A DNA stretch of 64,000 nucleotides from Saccharothrix espanaensis DSM 44229 (lineage in GTDB: Bacteria; Actinomycetota; Actinomycetes; Mycobacteriales; Pseudonocardiaceae): the NCBI RefSeq assembly GCF_000328705.1, contig NC_019673.1, forward strand, positions 4,650,001 to 4,714,000, given 5' to 3'. Under the pieces are notes generated by a model. That model saw nothing but the letters and a program-made list of their open reading frames with translations. It had not been told where the DNA came from and ran no database searches. How positions within the stretch are numbered: position 1 is the first letter of the stretch; each line of letters opens with the position of its first letter. Shown here one piece after another: positions 1 to 8,051 of this stretch. Position numbers and translations under genes: made by a program.

Positions 1-537
1 GGTGTGGAACCCCAGGTAGCGGAAGTACTCCGCTTCCGGGCCGAACACCAGGCCGCGCACGGTGGAGTGGATGCCGTCCGCGCCGACCAGCAGGTCCGCG
101 TCCAGCGCCGTCCCGTCGGACAGGCGCACGGACACGCCGTCGGCGCGGTTGTCGACGGCGGTGACGGCCGCGCCGAACCGCACCCGGACGCCCGGCGGCA
201 GCGCGGTGCGCAGGACGTGCTCGATGTCGGGGCGCATGATGCTGGTCATCCGCCCGTCCAGGGACCGGGCGAACCGCTCGAAGCTCAGGCCGACCCGACG
301 GCGGCCGTGCTCGTCGTGGTAGCCGGCCTCGATGAAGTGGTAGCCGAGTTCGTGGACGCGGGGCAGCAGGCCCATCCGCTCGGCGGTGTCGTAGCCCGGC
401 CCGAAGAAGTCGATCATGTAGCCCTCGGGGCGCGGGCCGGCGGCCTTCTCCACGACCTCGACGGTGTGGCCGAGCGCGCCGAGCCGGCCTGCCAGCGTGA
501 GGCCGGCGATGCCCGCGCCGCTGATCACGACCTTCAT
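1..537 (-). CDS. FAD-dependent monooxygenase, C-terminus beyond the window
   Basis: Only the N-terminal 179 residues are present; the gene runs off the left edge. It starts MKVVISGAGIAGL, a Rossmann dinucleotide-binding GxGxxG at residues 7-12, and has a GADGIHSTVR segment near residue 152, the DG motif of the PHBH/TetX-type class A flavoprotein monooxygenase family. Family members hydroxylate small aromatic or polyketide substrates with NAD(P)H and O2 in the cytoplasm; the substrate here cannot be read. The ATG at 537 overlaps the TGA of the upstream TetR gene (ATGA), so the two are co-transcribed and the monooxygenase is the likely target of that repressor. Confidence 0.9.
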   Translation of the reverse strand, partial: MKVVISGAGIAGLTLAGRLGALGHTVEVVEKAAGPRPEGYMIDFFGPGYDTAERMGLLPRVHELGYHFIEAGYHDEHGRRRVGLSFERFARSLDGRMTSIMRPDIEHVLRTALPPGVRVRFGAAVTAVDNRADGVSVRLSDGTALDADLLVGADGIHSTVRGLVFGPEAEYFRYLGFHT

Positions 538-1055
538 CGCAGCACCCGCCCGAGCACGGGGACGACCAGGTCGACGGTCAGGTCGGGGTCCAGGGCGCGG
601 TGCAGCAGGACGCCGTCGAGGGCGGCGGCGAGCACGGCGGCGGTGGCCCGCGGTGTCGGCACGTCGTGGGCGGCCAGCCAGTCGGCGACGGTGTGCCGGA
701 ACTCGGCCAGCACCTCGCCGACCGCCTGGCGCAGGTCGTCGTGGCGGGTGGCGGCCAGGTAGGTCTCGATGAACAGCTCCTGCCCGTCGACCTCGTCCAG
801 GGCGGTGAGGATCGCGGCGAGCGCCTCCTCGGGGGTGGCCGCGGTGGCGAGCAGGGTGGGCAGTCCGGCGAGCGCGGCGCGCAGCGCGCCGGTCGCGGCT
901 TCGACCAGGACGGCCCGCGTCGAGTCGAAGTGGTAGTGCACCACGCCGGACCCGACGCCGGCCCGGTCGGCCAGCACTCTGGTGCTGACCGCCCCCCAGC
1001 CCTTTTCCGCGATGAGTTCCGCGGCCGCGTCGAGCAGCCGTTGTCGGACGGTCAT
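534..1055 (-). CDS. TetR/AcrR family transcriptional regulator
   Basis: 173 residues. The N-terminus (MTVRQRLLDAAAELIAEKGW) followed by STRVLADRAGVGSGVVHYHF at about residues 24-43 is a typical TetR helix-turn-helix; the rest is a helical ligand-binding domain without recognisable specificity. The ATG at 1055 lies 18 bp from a perfect inverted repeat that is probably its own operator. It overlaps the flavin monooxygenase gene by four bases, so it probably autoregulates a two-gene detoxification or tailoring operon. The inducer is unknown. Confidence 0.93.
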   Translation of the reverse strand: MTVRQRLLDAAAELIAEKGWGAVSTRVLADRAGVGSGVVHYHFDSTRAVLVEAATGALRAALAGLPTLLATAATPEEALAAILTALDEVDGQELFIETYLAATRHDDLRQAVGEVLAEFRHTVADWLAAHDVPTPRATAAVLAAALDGVLLHRALDPDLTVDLVVPVLGRVLR

Positions 1056-1072
1056 CCGCTACCTCCGAACGT

Positions 1073-1109
1073 CGTTTTGGACGATCGTACTGGACGATCG
1101 TCCAAAACG
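1073..1109. promoter_or_regulatory. perfect 16-bp inverted repeat, TetR operator
   Basis: Arms CGTTTTGGACGATCGT (1073-1088) and ACGATCGTCCAAAACG (1094-1109) are exact reverse complements around a 5-bp centre. The block GGACGATCGT also occurs twice as a direct repeat. It lies immediately upstream of the TetR gene (start 1055) and just past the stop of the winged-helix gene (1113). Size and symmetry fit a TetR dimer or dimer-pair site controlling the TetR/monooxygenase operon. Confidence 0.85.
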
Positions 1110-1112
1110 GGT

Positions 1113-2165
1113 TCAGGCGGCGATCCGGACCTCGCCCCCGACGCCCGCGAACGCCAGCAGCCGCTCGCCCTCGGCCAGCACGTCGGCCCGCTGCGCGTCC
1201 GTCAACGGCCGGAAGACCTGCACGTCGAGGCCCTGCGCGAGCTTCCAGACTCCGTTGACGAACCCGTCCACGAGCAGGGTCGCCTTGCCGCCGATCACGA
1301 TCCCGCGCCGGTAGTCCTCGGTGGAGATGACCCGGGTCCGGTCGTCGTGGCCGAGCAGCACGTTGTCGAACTCGGGCAGGAACCGCACCGGGGCCGGGGT
1401 GTCCGGGTCGGGCAGCGGGCCCTCGGGCACGTCGTAGAGCTCGCGGCCCGTCTCGTCGGTGAGCACCCGCAGGCCCAGACCGGGCAGCACGTCTTTGAGC
1501 CGGGTCAGCCCCGACCACAGCTGCACGTCCTTCACCGTCGCCGGCCCGAACGCCGCGAGGTAGCGGCGGACGAACCCGGCCAGGTCCTCGTGCTCCCCGA
1601 CCGCGCCGAGCCACCGCGCCGCCTGCGCCCACACCGCCTGGCCCGACCGCCCCCACACCCCGCGCGGCGGCAGTTGGACCACCGGCAGCAGGTAGGTCAC
1701 GGCGTGACCGAGCGATTCGGCGTCCAGCTCCGGCCACCGCTCGGCGAGCGCCCGGCCCAGGTCGGGACGGGTGCGGGGCCGTTCGGCGAGCAGCCGCGCG
1801 CCTTCGCGCACGAGCTCGTCCGGGTCGAGCCCGGCCAGCACCGCGCGGAATGGCGAGGAGGTGAACCGGCGGCGCAGCATGGCCCGCAGCACGGGTTCGA
1901 CGCGGGCGTGGTCGGCGGCGGTGACCAGGTGGATGGTGGCCCGTTGCAGCGGGGCGCGCACCACCTTGCCGTCGGCCACGAGTTCGCCGAGCGAGTCGGG
2001 CGTGAAGTCCCGCAGGCGCGACCACAGGCCGTAGTACGGCGCGGGCGGCTCCTGGGCCTGCATCCCGACGAGGTGGTCCACGGCGTCGGGCACCGTCAGG
2101 TCGGAGCGCTCCAGCAGCAGCTGCCGGTGCAACAGGGCGCGGTTGAGGCCGCGCAGCGTGATCAC
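1113..2165 (-). CDS. winged helix DNA-binding domain-containing protein (HTH_42/AlkZ-like)
   Basis: 350 residues from a GTG at 2165 (MITLRGLNRALLHRQ), preceded by a GGGGGA ribosome-binding site. The N-terminal LNRALLHRQLLL, the HLVGMQAQEPPAPYYGLWSR segment near residue 35 and LVDGFVNGVWKL near the C-terminus match the actinobacterial family PF06224. That family includes AlkZ/YcaQ-type glycosylases that unhook interstrand crosslinks and many uncharacterised members. The AlkZ catalytic QxQ/QxE motif may correspond to the QAQ in GMQAQEP. Much longer in-frame upstream extensions exist but have no family similarity, so I reject them. Confidence 0.85.
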   Translation of the reverse strand: MITLRGLNRALLHRQLLLERSDLTVPDAVDHLVGMQAQEPPAPYYGLWSRLRDFTPDSLGELVADGKVVRAPLQRATIHLVTAADHARVEPVLRAMLRRRFTSSPFRAVLAGLDPDELVREGARLLAERPRTRPDLGRALAERWPELDAESLGHAVTYLLPVVQLPPRGVWGRSGQAVWAQAARWLGAVGEHEDLAGFVRRYLAAFGPATVKDVQLWSGLTRLKDVLPGLGLRVLTDETGRELYDVPEGPLPDPDTPAPVRFLPEFDNVLLGHDDRTRVISTEDYRRGIVIGGKATLLVDGFVNGVWKLAQGLDVQVFRPLTDAQRADVLAEGERLLAFAGVGGEVRIAA

Positions 2166-2580
2166 CGGGAGTCCCCCGGCCACGTGCGGACGTCTTGGGC
2201 GTGCAACGCGGGTGCCTCCATCACGGGCGAGTGGCCGCCGGTGGTCGTGCCCGGTCCGGCGGCGTGTCCCCGGGATCGTAGATCGGCCGGGTGCCGGGAT
2301 CGGCGTGGTCGCGGCAGTTGCCGGCGGGCGGTTCAGGGCCGGGTGTCGGTCGACCGGTCCGCGCGCGTCGCCGCGCGGTGTTCGCAGCGGCGGCGGCGGA
2401 TCCGCTTGCGCTGCTCGTCGCGACCCCGGCGCTGCTGGTCCCGAGGGGTTTTCGGTTCGGATGGGTGCATGCGACGACGGTGCCGGATGAGGGCGGGCGC
2501 GGGACATCCCGAAAACTCGGGGGTCCACGTTCGGGTGGAGTCGCGTGCGGACGACAGCCGGCCGGGCCACACTCGGGAAG
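2166..2580. other. intergenic region, no gene recognised
   Basis: About 415 bp between two divergently transcribed genes. Open frames exist on both strands because of high GC, but none has plausible protein composition. It presumably holds the promoters for the winged-helix gene (minus) and the LuxR-type gene (plus). I see no clear palindrome. Confidence 0.5.
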
Positions 2581-3535
2581 GTGACGTCGTGGGGGGAACG
2601 ACTGTCGTGCGACCTGAGGGACGGCGTTCGGCAACGGGTGGGTGCGGCCGAGCTGGGGCGGCTGGTGTCCGAGGCCGTCGCGCCGTGGGTGCCGCACGAC
2701 GGGCTGCGGCTGGCGGGCACGACCCCGTCGACCGGGCTGCGGACGGGTCCGTTCAGCTTCTGGCACGGGTGCCCGCCGGAGCTGGGGCGGGAGCTGCTGC
2801 TGGGCTACTACCGCGCCTGCCACGGCGGGGTGGTGGTCCCGTCCCGGGCCTCGGTGGCGGAGGCGGCCGGGGTGCTGGAGCTGCGGGTGCTGGTGCAGGA
2901 CCAGCGCGGGGTGTGGGGCCGCGCTGGGGTTGCTGCGCTTCGGCGGGCGGCCGTTCGACGGCGAGGACGCCCGGCGGGTGGGCGGGCTGGCGCGGGAGCT
3001 GTCCGCGGTGCTGCGGGCCTACGTGACCTCCGGTCCGCTGGTGCCCGAGGTCCCGGCGCTGCCGCCGGCGGTGCTGGTGCTCGGCGCGGACCACCGGGTG
3101 CGCTCGGCGACGGCGCCCGCGCGGGCCTGGCGGGAGCAGCTGCGGGCCGCGCGGGTGGCGGTGCCGTGGATCGGCGAGGCGTTCCTGGAAGGGCTGTCGC
3201 TGCTGGCCCGCCGGGGTGACCCGGTGGTGGTCGCCCCCGCTGTCGGGCACGGCCGGTGGGTGGCCTTCCACGGGCAGCGGCTGTCCCCCGAGGAGGTGGC
3301 GGTGGTGTTCGAGACGGCGTCCGGGCCGCGCCTGCTGCCGGCGTTCTGCGAGTGGTACGGGATCACGCCGCGCGAGCGGCAGGTGCTGGCCGACGTCTAC
3401 GACGGGGCCGCGCCCAAGAACATCGCGCGCCGCCGGGGCCTGTCCGTGCACACGGTCAACGACCACCTCAAGGCCGTGTTCCGCAAGACCGGCGCCGGCG
3501 GGCGCGACGAGCTGGTCACGGCGTTCGCCGGGTGA
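2581..3535 (+). pseudogene. LuxR-family regulator interrupted by a single-base frameshift
   Basis: The protein begins in one frame at a GTG (2581, MTSWGERLSCDLRDGVRQR) and reads well to about 2918 (ELRVLVQDQRGVWG). It then continues only in the next frame (ALGLLRFGGRPFDGEDARRV) to a TGA ending at 3535. Removing one C near 2917-2921 restores one protein of about 317 residues. The C-terminal half has a LuxR/GerE helix-turn-helix: ITPRERQVLADVYDGAAPKN followed by IARRRGLSVHTVNDHLKAVF. Actinobacterial relatives have the same layout with the conserved GxWGxLxLLR join exactly where the frames meet. Either a real inactivating mutation or an assembly error. Its last 20 bp overlap the convergent PLP-enzyme gene. 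Confidence 0.8.
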
Positions 3536-4850
3536 CCTCCCGGTCGTTGACCTCGCGGCGCAGCGCGATCGCGTCGGCGCGGACGCGGTCGGGTGCCTCG
3601 TGGTCGAGCAGGGCGCGGCGCAGCAGGGCCGCGATCGCCGGCTGGTCGGCGGGGGTGAAGCCGCGCCGGGTGATCTCCTGGGTGCCGATCCGCAGCCCGC
3701 GCAGCCCCTCGTCGGGGCGCTGCCAGGGCAGGCCGATGCCGCTGAGGTAGACGCCCGCCTCGCCGAGCAGCAGGCCGGCCCGCTCGCCGCCGCCGAGGTC
3801 CAGGGCGTCGACGGCGACGTGGTGCGAGCGGGTGAACTCGCCGTCGCGGCGCGCGACGGTGAACCCGTGGTCGTGCAGCGAGCGGGCCAGCACCTGGGCG
3901 TTGGCCAGGCACGCCGAGGCGTAGCCGCCGCCGCGTTCGGCCAGTTCGGCGGCGGTCACGGCGAGCGCGCCCAGCCGGCCGGCGTCGTAGTTGGCCAGCA
4001 GCCCCGGGTAGGCGACGGTGGAGACCCGCTCGGCCAGGTCCGGGTCGCGGGTGACGACGCAGCCGCCGGACGGGCCGCCGAAGGACTTGTAGGTGGAGAA
4101 GGTGAGCACGTGCGCGCCTTCGTGCAGCGGGCGCTGGAAGACCTTTCCCGCGACCAGGCCGGCCATGTGGGAGGCGTCGTAGAGCAGGATCGCGCCGACC
4201 TCGTCGCAGGCCGCGCGCACGGCGGCCACGTCGTGCGGGAACAGCATCATGCTCGCGCCGATGACGACGATCCGGGGCCGGTGCACGCGCAGGAAGCCGG
4301 GCAGCGCGGCGTGGTCGAGGTCGAGCCGGTCCGGGTCGTAGGGCAGGTCCACGACGGTCAGGCCGCGCACCGCCGGGACGCCCTGCGCGTGGTGGCTGGC
4401 GTGGCCGCCGGCGGCTTCGGGCAGCACGGCGATCTTGTCGCCGGGGCGGGCGAACGCGGTGTAGACGGCCAGGTTGGCCAGCGTCGCGCTCTGCAGCCGG
4501 ACCTCGGCGTAGGTGCCTTCCATCAGGTCGGCGACCAGCAGCGGGGCCAGGACTTCGAGGGTGTCCAGGTGTTCCAGCCCCACCTGGTACTTCTCGCCCG
4601 GCCAGCCCATGCTGGGCCGGCTGGACACGCTGGGCAGGTTCGCGGCGGCCGCGGCGGGGCTGAGCACGTTGGTGCCCGCGTAGAGCACGATGCCGTCGTC
4701 GTCGACCTGCGTGCCGTGCGCCCGCAGGGCGTTGCGGACGGTGTCGGTGACGCCGGCCGCGCTCAGGTCGGCGGACACGGCGGTTTCCACCTCGGCCAGG
4801 CGGTGTTGCGCGCGCGGCGAGGCCCACGGGGCGATCCTGCTGTTGGTCAC
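3516..4850 (-). CDS. SHMT-like fold-type I PLP-dependent enzyme
   Basis: 444 residues. DASHMAGLVAGKVFQRPL (compare D-[MA]-H-x-AGL of serine hydroxymethyltransferase) and STYKSFGGPSGG, with the probable PLP Schiff-base lysine near residue 253, place it in the GlyA superfamily. It deviates from the canonical TTHK-T-LRGPRGG signature, so it is probably a divergent paralogue (aldolase or hydroxymethyltransferase on a serine/threonine-like substrate) rather than the housekeeping enzyme. It is divergent from a PucR-type regulator 74 bp away, a pairing that suggests substrate-responsive control of an amino-acid catabolic step. The exact reaction is not determinable from sequence. Confidence 0.8.
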   Translation of the reverse strand: MTNSRIAPWASPRAQHRLAEVETAVSADLSAAGVTDTVRNALRAHGTQVDDDGIVLYAGTNVLSPAAAAANLPSVSSRPSMGWPGEKYQVGLEHLDTLEVLAPLLVADLMEGTYAEVRLQSATLANLAVYTAFARPGDKIAVLPEAAGGHASHHAQGVPAVRGLTVVDLPYDPDRLDLDHAALPGFLRVHRPRIVVIGASMMLFPHDVAAVRAACDEVGAILLYDASHMAGLVAGKVFQRPLHEGAHVLTFSTYKSFGGPSGGCVVTRDPDLAERVSTVAYPGLLANYDAGRLGALAVTAAELAERGGGYASACLANAQVLARSLHDHGFTVARRDGEFTRSHHVAVDALDLGGGERAGLLLGEAGVYLSGIGLPWQRPDEGLRGLRIGTQEITRRGFTPADQPAIAALLRRALLDHEAPDRVRADAIALRREVNDREVTRRTP

Positions 4851-4924
4851 GCGTCCGACGCTAGGGTCCGCCGGTGGCGGCCGGCGACCGCGCGAGGTCG
4901 TGACTGTTTCCTACAATTGTCGAA

Positions 4925-5767
4925 ATGCAGGAGTTGCTGGACGACTTGTCGCGGGTGCTGGGGCGCGGTGTCTCGGTGGACGACGTGTCCGGCCGGGTGG
5001 TGGCGCACAGCGCGCAGACCGACGAGGTCGACGCGGCGCGGGTGCGCGCGATCCTGACCCGGCGGGTGCCGCCGGAGGTGGCGGCGTGGCAGGAGCGGCA
5101 CGGCGCGTCGTCGTCGGCCGGACCGGTGCGGGTGCCCGCGAACGAGGAGCTGGGCTTCCAGGAGCGGGTCGGGTTCCCGTTGCGGCACAACGGGCTGCTC
5201 GTCGGCTACCTGTGGGTGCTGGGCGAGGTGGACCCGGCGGCCGTGGTGGGGCACCTGCCCGCGCTGGCCGCCGGGATCGGGGTGGGGGAGCGCGCGCCGA
5301 TCCGCGTGGTGGTGGCGTTGGAGCCGAGGTCGGTGCGCACCGTGCCGGCCGCCGAGCCGGTGCCGGAGCCGCCCGGCCCGGTCGGGGTGAGCGACCCGCA
5401 CCCGCCGGACCGCGCGGGCGAGGCCTACCAGCAGGCGCTGGCGGCGGCGGAGCTGTCGCGGCTGGACCCGGCGCTGCCCCGGGTGGCGCGCTGGGCGGAC
5501 CTGGGCGCGTACCGGCTGCTGTTGGGCGCGTCGCCGGACGGCGTGCTCGCGGGCCTGTCGGAGGTGCTGCTGACCACCTTGGAGTGCTACCTGGACTCGG
5601 GGTGCGACGCGCGGGCCACGGCGGACGCGCTGCACCTGCACCGCACCAGCCTGTACTACCGGCTGGGCCGGATCGAGGCGGTGACGGCGCGATCCTTGTC
5701 GGACGGCACGGCGCGGCTGGAGCTGCACCTGGCGCTCAAGCTGGTGCGGTTGGCGCGCCGCCCGTGA
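4925..5767 (+). CDS. PucR-type transcriptional regulator
   Basis: 280 residues from ATG 4925 (MQELLDDLSRVLGRGVSVDD). The N-terminal half resembles the sensory region of CdaR/PucR regulators. The C-terminal segment LLTTLECYLDSGCDARATAD followed by ALHLHRTSLYYRLGRIE (about residues 219-255) is the PucR C-terminal helix-turn-helix (HTH_30). It is divergent from the SHMT-like gene with a short 74-bp shared promoter containing TACAATTG, so it most likely regulates that gene and itself. A Pro-rich linker lies around residues 145-170. Confidence 0.88.
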   Translation: MQELLDDLSRVLGRGVSVDDVSGRVVAHSAQTDEVDAARVRAILTRRVPPEVAAWQERHGASSSAGPVRVPANEELGFQERVGFPLRHNGLLVGYLWVLGEVDPAAVVGHLPALAAGIGVGERAPIRVVVALEPRSVRTVPAAEPVPEPPGPVGVSDPHPPDRAGEAYQQALAAAELSRLDPALPRVARWADLGAYRLLLGASPDGVLAGLSEVLLTTLECYLDSGCDARATADALHLHRTSLYYRLGRIEAVTARSLSDGTARLELHLALKLVRLARRP

Positions 5768-5815
5768 GAGCGTCCTGTCCTGAAGTGGCGGGCCGTTTCG
5801 TGATAACCAGGAGTC

Positions 5816-6445
5816 ATGCTCCTGTGGATCAACGGCCCGTTCGGCGGTGGGAAGACCCAGACGGCGCACGAGTTGGCGCGGCGGCTGCCCGGCAGCCACG
5901 TCTGCGACCCGGAGGTGGTCGGGTTCGGCCTGCACAAGATGACGCCGCCGGCGCTGCGCGGCGACTTCCAGGACCTCCCGGCGTGGCGGCAGGGCGTGTT
6001 CGAGGTGCTCGACCTGGCGCTGTCCAAGCAGGACGGCACGGTGATCGCGCCGATGACGGTGATCGAGCCCGCGTACTTCGCGGAGATCGTGGGCCGGTTG
6101 CGCGACCGGGGCCACGACGTGCGGCACTTCGCGCTGCTGGCGTCCCGCGAGGTCGTGCTGGACCGGTTGCGGGAACGGGTGTTCGGGCACGTCACGCAGG
6201 TGCTGCTGGGCAAGGCCGCGCCGCTGCGCCGGGAGAGCTGGGCGGTGCGGGCGCTGGACAAGTGCCTGGACCGGTTGGCCGGGCCGGAGTTCGCCGAGCA
6301 CCTGTGGACCGACGACATCACCGTGGCGCAGGTCGCCGACCGGATCGCCGAGTCGGCCGGGCTGGCGCTGACCCCGTACACCGACGGCCCGCTGCGCGGC
6401 CGGGTGCGCCGCGCCTGGGTGGGCGTGCGACACATCCGGTTCTAG
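5816..6445 (+). CDS. TmrB-like P-loop NTPase
   Basis: 209 residues. MLLWINGPFGGGKTQTAHEL is a Walker A motif at the extreme N-terminus, characteristic of the TmrB family (ATP-binding tunicamycin-resistance protein of Bacillus) and related small AAA/kinase-like proteins. Downstream TVIAPMTVIEP and a helical C-terminus are also family-like. The start is preceded by AGGAG two bases before ATG. It probably confers tolerance to, or phosphorylates, a nucleoside-type compound; the substrate is an inference from the family only. It is convergent with the decayed hydrolase at 6477. Confidence 0.78.
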   Translation: MLLWINGPFGGGKTQTAHELARRLPGSHVCDPEVVGFGLHKMTPPALRGDFQDLPAWRQGVFEVLDLALSKQDGTVIAPMTVIEPAYFAEIVGRLRDRGHDVRHFALLASREVVLDRLRERVFGHVTQVLLGKAAPLRRESWAVRALDKCLDRLAGPEFAEHLWTDDITVAQVADRIAESAGLALTPYTDGPLRGRVRRAWVGVRHIRF

Positions 6446-6476
6446 CCGGTCGCGGGTCCGCCCCGCCCGGGGGTGA

Positions 6477-7255
6477 CTACAGGTGGCGGGCGAGGAAGTC
6501 CACGACGTGCCGGCGGACCAGCGGCAACGGATCGCCGGTGCCGACCGGCGCGGCGCAGTCCCCGGCGGTCATCAAGCCCGCGTCGCGCAGTTGCGGGGCG
6601 AGCGCGGCGTAGTCGGACAGGCCCCAGTGGGCGGCGTCGGCGAGCCAGACGAGCTCGGTGGTGTCGAGCCGGGCCAACGGCAGCCACGTCCGGTCCAGCC
6701 GCGCGTCCCGGAACCCGTCCGTGCCCAGCAGCAGCAACGGCCGGTCGAGCCCGTGCCGCGCGACCGGCAGCAGCTCACCGGTGCCGGCGGGGAGGTGGTC
6801 GAGGTAGCCCTCCAGGTCGACCCCGGCCCGGATCCGCCGGTCCCGGGCGTGTCGCCGCCGGCACCTGACGGTCCGGCGGCGCTGTCGCCCGCACGCGCCG
6901 GTCGGGCGGCGGCGTCGATGACGAAACCGGCGGCGCGGGCCGGTCCGGCGCACCCGGCCGTCCGGGTACACGATCTCGCTGGAGTCGCCGGGGTGGTCAA
7001 CGGTGACCACGACCCGGCCGCGGGTGGAGCGCCGGAGTGCGCGTAGTGCCGCACGGACGTCCAGTCGACGCCTGCAGTGGGCAGTTCCGGGTGCAGGTAC
7101 ACGGCGTCGAGCCGGACGAAGATCGCCGCCGCGCTGGCGGTCACGGCGAGTTCGCGCGGCTCCCCGTTCCACGGGTCGGCGCGCAGCGGGTCGAGCAGGG
7201 TCAGCGTGGCGACTCCGACCGGATGTGGTCCGGTGGGCGCGGGCAGTGCGTACAT
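6477..7255 (-). pseudogene. decayed alpha/beta hydrolase (PAF-acetylhydrolase-like)
   Basis: Starting at ATG 7255 the reading MYALPAPTGPHPVGVATL then LLDPLRADPWNGEPRELAV matches the N-terminus of the hydrolase at 10491-11714 (LPAPSGPYAVGTTSTHLVDR). The similarity then jumps between two frames: VVVTVDHPGDSSEIVYPDGR is in one, FVIDAAARPARAG in the other, and the C-terminal half returns to the first (DLEGYLDHLPAGTGELLPV through RHVVDFLARHL, ending 6477). The central region with the nucleophile elbow is missing or shortened. No single frame gives an intact protein, so at least two frameshifts and an internal deletion are implied. Confidence 0.75.
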
Positions 7256-7603
7256 GGTTTCCCCGCCGCCCACGGCAGCGCGATCAGCTCCGGTGCAGCA
7301 CCGCGATTCCCGCCGAAGCCGATGCGCCCCAGGTGGTCGGTGAAGACGCGGCGGGCGTCGGGCGGTCCAGGCCGAGCGGGACGGCGATGTCCTGTTAGGG
7401 CACCAAGTCGGCCACAGCCACCCACCGTCCACTCCGGACACGGGGTCGAGTGCACCCGGTGGACGTCGCGAGCAGGTCGGCGCGGCTGCTCCGCCGCTGG
7501 TTGACGGCGTGGCATAGGGCTTGGCGATGCAACACCGACCGACTCCGGATTTGGGCCGATACACTGCCCACTTTGATCAGTTTCTCTGACTATCGTCAAA
7601 GGA
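7256..7603. other. intergenic region with possible coding remnants
   Basis: About 350 bp between the decayed hydrolase and a MarR gene. On the minus strand a patch around 7260-7400 reads like protein in alternating frames (for example RRVFTDHLGRIGFGGNRG), but I cannot assign it. The last 60 bp are AT-richer (CACTTTGATCAGTTTCTCTG) and probably hold the MarR promoter. Confidence 0.4.
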
Positions 7604-7609
7604 GTGACG

Positions 7610-8041
7610 TTGGCGGACCCCAACATCGGCCTGCTGCTCTACATCCCCTACCGGGAACTGGAGAACCGGGTGTTCGCGGCCCTGGCGGAGGCCGGGTTCG
7701 ACGACATCACCACCGCCCAGGCGCGAATCTTCCAGCGGGTCGGCCCCCACGGCTCGCGGCTGACCGAACTGGCCGAGGCGGCCCAGGTCACCAAGCAGAC
7801 CGCGGGCTTCCTGGTCGACCAGCTCGAACGCGCCGGGTACGTCGAGCGCACCCCGGACCCGACCGACGCGCGCGCCCGGCTGGTGCGGATCGCGCAGCGC
7901 GGGCTGACCGCGATGCCGATCGCCGGCGCGGTGATCGCCGACGTCGAGGCCGAGTGGACCGCCCACCTGGGGCAGCGCCGGATGGCGGCGTTGCGCGACG
8001 CGCTGGCCAGGCTGCGCGAGGTCACCGACTCGTACCTGTAG
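7610..8041 (+). CDS. MarR-family transcriptional regulator
   Basis: 143 residues from the TTG at 7610. A GTG at 7604 is in frame, but the strong AAAGGAG ribosome-binding site occupies 7598-7604, which leaves no spacer for that GTG and an ideal five-base spacer for the TTG. The product has a winged helix with RLTELAEAAQVTKQTAGFLV (about residues 51-70) and an arginine-rich wing (VERTPDPTDARARLV). It is a dimeric DNA-binding protein. Neither flanking gene is an obvious target: the decayed hydrolase is divergent, so the original partner may have been lost. Confidence 0.85.
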   Translation: MADPNIGLLLYIPYRELENRVFAALAEAGFDDITTAQARIFQRVGPHGSRLTELAEAAQVTKQTAGFLVDQLERAGYVERTPDPTDARARLVRIAQRGLTAMPIAGAVIADVEAEWTAHLGQRRMAALRDALARLREVTDSYL

Positions 8042-8051
8042 CCCTGGTGGG

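Noticed and set aside
600-3026. 808-codon plus-strand frame
   Set aside because: Shadow of the minus-strand TetR and winged-helix genes; only those readings match families.
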